A stretch of DNA of 64,000 nt from Bacteroidota bacterium (lineage in GTDB: Bacteria; Bacteroidota; Bacteroidia; Chitinophagales; BACL12): NCBI GenBank assembly GCA_016715425.1, contig JADKAC010000008.1, forward strand, positions 417,001-481,000. Direction: 5' to 3'. Each line of letters begins with the position of its first letter. Positions within the stretch are counted from its first letter, which is position 1. The notes beneath the pieces are model-generated. The model did not search any database, was not told the DNA's origin, and saw only the letters and a list, made by a program, of their open reading frames with translations. Below are positions 61,554-64,000 of the stretch, in pieces. A program made the translations under genes and the position numbers.

Positions 61554-61689
61554 TTGACAATTGACAGTTGACAATTGACAATGAAAAACATCACTGATTA
61601 TTCATTACTCATCACAGATTCCACACTTCCACTATTTAACAGTTAAACAATTCCCCGATTCTACGATTCCCCGATTCTACAATTCTACA
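61554..61689. repeat. 7-bp and 8-bp tandem units downstream of the kdsD-type gene
   Basis: Four TTGACA(A/G) units at 61554-61581, then gene-free text, then five 8-bp units (ATTCCCCG, ATTCTACG, ATTCCCCG, ATTCTACA x2) at 61650-61689. The same words occur in the 59930-60560 region, so the gene is enclosed by related repeat DNA. No gene fits here. Confidence 0.8.
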
Positions 61690-61690
61690 A

Positions 61691-62179
61691 TCATTCAAAA
61701 ATTATCAGCACATGATTTTTTTCTACATTCTGTCCTTTCTGTACTTCTATACTTTTTACAATTGCATCGCCGGGTGCTTTCAAAACATTTTCCATTTTCA
61801 TTGCTTCCAACACAATTAATGCATCCCCTTTCTGAATTGTTTGTCCGGCCTCTACACGAATATCTAAAACAGCTCCGGGCATTGGTGCTTTTAAATCTTT
61901 TATTTTAGCACTGCTTGCTCCATCAAAACCCATCTTCTCCAACAACAGATCTAACTTCTCTTTCACCTGGACTTCATATTCATTATTATTAATTCGAAGT
62001 ATCATTGTTTTTGTAGCCGCATCAATACGAACCACTTCAACAGTATAGGATTTTCCATTATCCAAAACATGAAAAAATCTTTCTCCGGTTTTTATTATTT
62101 CAGCCGAAACTGCATTTCCATCTATTGTTCCATTTTCTATTTCAAAATGTGTGGAACCATTCACTATCACTTTTGCCAT
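61691..62179 (-). CDS. Biotin carboxyl carrier-type protein
   Basis: 162 residues. The C-terminal biotinyl domain (about 92-162) has APMPGAVLDIRVEAGQTIQKGDALIVLEAMKMENV with the biotinylated Lys128, and closes with NVEKNHVLIIFE. The N-terminal part (about 1-80) is a beta-rich region (FEIENGTIDGNAVSAEIIK, YEVQVKEKLDLLL). It resembles carrier subunits of acyl-CoA or propionyl-CoA carboxylases or decarboxylases. No carboxylase subunit adjoins it here, so the enzyme it serves is unknown. Its 3' end abuts the repeat array. Confidence 0.9.
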   Translation of the reverse strand: MAKVIVNGSTHFEIENGTIDGNAVSAEIIKTGERFFHVLDNGKSYTVEVVRIDAATKTMILRINNNEYEVQVKEKLDLLLEKMGFDGASSAKIKDLKAPMPGAVLDIRVEAGQTIQKGDALIVLEAMKMENVLKAPGDAIVKSIEVQKGQNVEKNHVLIIFE

Positions 62180-62238
62180 CTTAACAATTTTTAATCTTTA
62201 GGTTATGGTAATTCAGTTTCTTCAATGCATCAAATCGG

Positions 62239-62247
62239 TATCTTTGC
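62239..62247 (+). promoter_or_regulatory. -7 promoter box for the M1 peptidase gene
   Basis: TATCTTTGC, an exact match to TAnnTTTGC, 37 bases before the ATG at 62285. No clear TTG at -33. Confidence 0.6.
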
Positions 62248-62284
62248 CGGTCTGGTTATAAAATTCAAAACTAAAAGATTCATA

Positions 62285-64000
62285 ATGAAATTCAGAAGTA
62301 TTGCTATTCTAATTTTAATTCTCCCCATCCTTACTCAATGCGACCCAACAAAAAAGCTTTACAAAAGTGAAGCTTATCAAGGCGATATTGATACCAGCTA
62401 CACAGATAATTATGATTATGGCGATGATTATAATTACGATGATGAATATGATTATAACTACGATGATTCAGATTATGCATCTGAAGGTGTAGATACAATC
62501 AGTCCATTCAGCAGTGTAGTATATCGTGCAAGTCATACACGCACTAATGATTTATTACACACCAAACTTGAAGTGAGTTTTGATTGGGCAAAAGCCTATT
62601 TATATGGTAAGGCAACACTTACTTTCAAACCCTATTTTTATGCAACATCACAATTAGTATTGGATGCAAAAGGAATGGATTTAAATTCAATAGCAATGGT
62701 AAACGCAAATGGAAATACACCTTTGCAATTTACTTATGATAGTTTGCAAATCACTATTGATTTAGGAAGAGAATTTAAAAAGGAAGAATCCTACACTATT
62801 TTAATTGAATACACATCCAAACCAAATAATTTACCTGAAGGCGGCAGTTTTGCAATTACATCTGATAAAGGATTATACTTTATAAATAATGATGGAAGCG
62901 ATCCGAATAAGCCTATGCAAATTTGGACACAAGGTGAAACAGAAGCAAGCTCAGCATGGTTTCCAACAATTGATAAACCCAATGAAAGAACAACCGATGA
63001 AATTTATATTACTATAGAAGATAAATACAAAACCTTATCCAATGGTGTGATGGTTTCTTCTAAGAAAAATGCAGATGGTACCAGAACGGATTATTGGAAA
63101 ATGGATAAGCCACATGCACCTTATTTATTTATGATGGCTATTGGTGAATTTGCAATTGTAAAAGATACCTGGGAAGGAATGCCGGTAGATTATTATGTGG
63201 AGCCGGAGTATGCAAAATATGCTAAAGATATATTTGGAAACACACCTGAAATGTTGTCCTTCTACAGCAAGGTATTAAACTATAAATATCCCTGGCCGAA
63301 ATATTCTCAGGTGATAGTTCGTGATTATGTTTCTGGTGCAATGGAAAATACAAGTGCTACTTTACACGGCGAATTTATGCAACAAACAGATCGGGAATTA
63401 TTAGATGAAAATTATGAAGATGTAATTTCTCATGAAGTATTTCACCAATGGTTTGGCGACTTAGTTACAATAGAATCATGGAGTAATATTCCGTTGAATG
63501 AAGCCTTTGCAACATACGGAGAATATTTATGGAGAGAACATAAATACGGAAGAGATTTTGCCGATGAACATTTGCAGGAAGATTTAAACAATTATATCAG
63601 TGAATCACAATCTAAAATGGTGGATATGATTCGCTTTAATTATGAAAACAAAGAGGACATGTTTGATTCTCATAGTTATGCAAAAGGGGGTGCAATTTTA
63701 CACATGTTGCGCAAATATGTGGGTGATGATGCCTTCTTCGCATCACTAAATAATTACTTAACAGATAATGCCTATAACAGTGTAGAAATTCATAACCTGC
63801 GACTTGCTTTTGAAGCTGTTACCGGCGAAGATTTAAATTGGTTTTTCAATGAATGGTTTTTCAATGCCGGTCATGCGAATTTATATTACAGTCATGGCTA
63901 TGATGAATATACAGGAAAAGCAAGTTTAACTGTTGACCAATTACAATCAGATCCAGCTCCTATATATACATTACCTGTGGATGTGGATGTGTACGTAAAT
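62285..64000 (+). CDS. M1-family aminopeptidase lipoprotein (3' truncated by window)
   Basis: The reading frame is open to the end of the window (572 complete codons). A signal peptide with lipobox LTQC (Cys19) predicts a lipoprotein. After a Tyr/Asp-rich acidic linker (about residues 40-65) comes the M1 N-terminal beta domain. Catalytic features: GAMEN at 351-355 and HEVFHQWFGD at 383-392 with zinc ligands His383, His387 and Glu406 (HExxH-x18-E, in NEAFATYGEYLW). M1 enzymes remove N-terminal residues from peptides. The start at 62285 is set by the signal peptide and promoter box. Confidence 0.93.
   Translation, partial: MKFRSIAILILILPILTQCDPTKKLYKSEAYQGDIDTSYTDNYDYGDDYNYDDEYDYNYDDSDYASEGVDTISPFSSVVYRASHTRTNDLLHTKLEVSFDWAKAYLYGKATLTFKPYFYATSQLVLDAKGMDLNSIAMVNANGNTPLQFTYDSLQITIDLGREFKKEESYTILIEYTSKPNNLPEGGSFAITSDKGLYFINNDGSDPNKPMQIWTQGETEASSAWFPTIDKPNERTTDEIYITIEDKYKTLSNGVMVSSKKNADGTRTDYWKMDKPHAPYLFMMAIGEFAIVKDTWEGMPVDYYVEPEYAKYAKDIFGNTPEMLSFYSKVLNYKYPWPKYSQVIVRDYVSGAMENTSATLHGEFMQQTDRELLDENYEDVISHEVFHQWFGDLVTIESWSNIPLNEAFATYGEYLWREHKYGRDFADEHLQEDLNNYISESQSKMVDMIRFNYENKEDMFDSHSYAKGGAILHMLRKYVGDDAFFASLNNYLTDNAYNSVEIHNLRLAFEAVTGEDLNWFFNEWFFNAGHANLYYSHGYDEYTGKASLTVDQLQSDPAPIYTLPVDVDVYVN

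Noticed and set aside
1..64000. tRNA, rRNA, prophage or insertion sequence
   Set aside because: I saw no tRNA cloverleaf, rRNA segment, transposase or phage structural gene, and none of the intergenic gaps is large enough for an rRNA operon.

Overview
The window is about 64 kb of AT-rich chromosome from a member of the Bacteroidota, most likely a Chitinophagia/Saprospiria-type bacterium. The evidence is direct: a protein with a C-terminal type IX secretion (T9SS) sorting domain, a 289-residue primary sigma factor of the short Bacteroidota kind, promoters of the Bacteroidota form TTG-N18-20-TAnnTTTG, a TonB-dependent receptor with an N-terminal carboxypeptidase-like domain, the order DUF6089 - uppS - bamA - skp - skp, and HYC_CC_PP, DUF3137 and DUF3109 family proteins. 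I see no tRNA or rRNA gene, prophage, insertion sequence or CRISPR array. Most of the window is ordinary chromosomal backbone.

Layout. 1-6.7 kb: end of an RND-type exporter, ileS, a DksA-like protein with a histone-H1-like tail, and lspA, all on the + strand. 6.8-10.8 kb: three secreted or membrane proteins of unknown function. 10.8-18.3 kb: a metal (probably copper) island. On the - strand lie an MbnP-like lipoprotein and two MauG/MbnH-like diheme lipoproteins, followed by a small conserved protein and a cyclophilin lipoprotein. Divergently on the + strand lie a Cys-rich HYC_CC_PP protein, a TonB-dependent receptor and two heavy-metal-associated (HMA) proteins. 18.6-28.9 kb: rpoD, a DjlA-like J-protein, DNA repair, an RsmI-like methylase, nadB, a surface-glycan gene pair, and two ECF sigma/anti-sigma modules, one with a TonB-like anti-sigma protein. 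29-38.7 kb: tandem NhaD-like transporters, a LutB-like protein, a methyltransferase, a fused 2-oxoacid dehydrogenase E1, a SWIM mini-protein, mqnC (futalosine route to menaquinone) and a tadA-like deaminase. 39-47 kb: another ECF sigma factor, uvrA, ferritin, a MurG-like glycosyltransferase and murI. 47.1-52.6 kb: the outer-membrane biogenesis operon. 52.7-59.8 kb: a cell-surface region with a 1517-residue repeat protein secreted by T9SS, a membrane-anchored 206-residue protein and a transglutaminase-like protein. 59.8-62.2 kb: repeat-rich DNA on both sides of a kdsD-type gene, then a biotin carrier protein. 62.3 kb to the end: an M1 aminopeptidase lipoprotein that runs off the window.

The points most worth a second look are the divergent MbnP/MbnH-type metal cluster, the swapped HIGH signature (GIHH) in IleRS, a near-identical inverted repeat in front of two neighbouring surface-protein transcription units, a candidate structured leader in front of the first NhaD-like gene, the H1-like tail on the DksA-like protein, and the exact 8-bp and 7-bp repeat arrays around the kdsD-type gene. 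Several start codons are placed by TAnnTTTG promoters that lie inside the longest possible reading frame.
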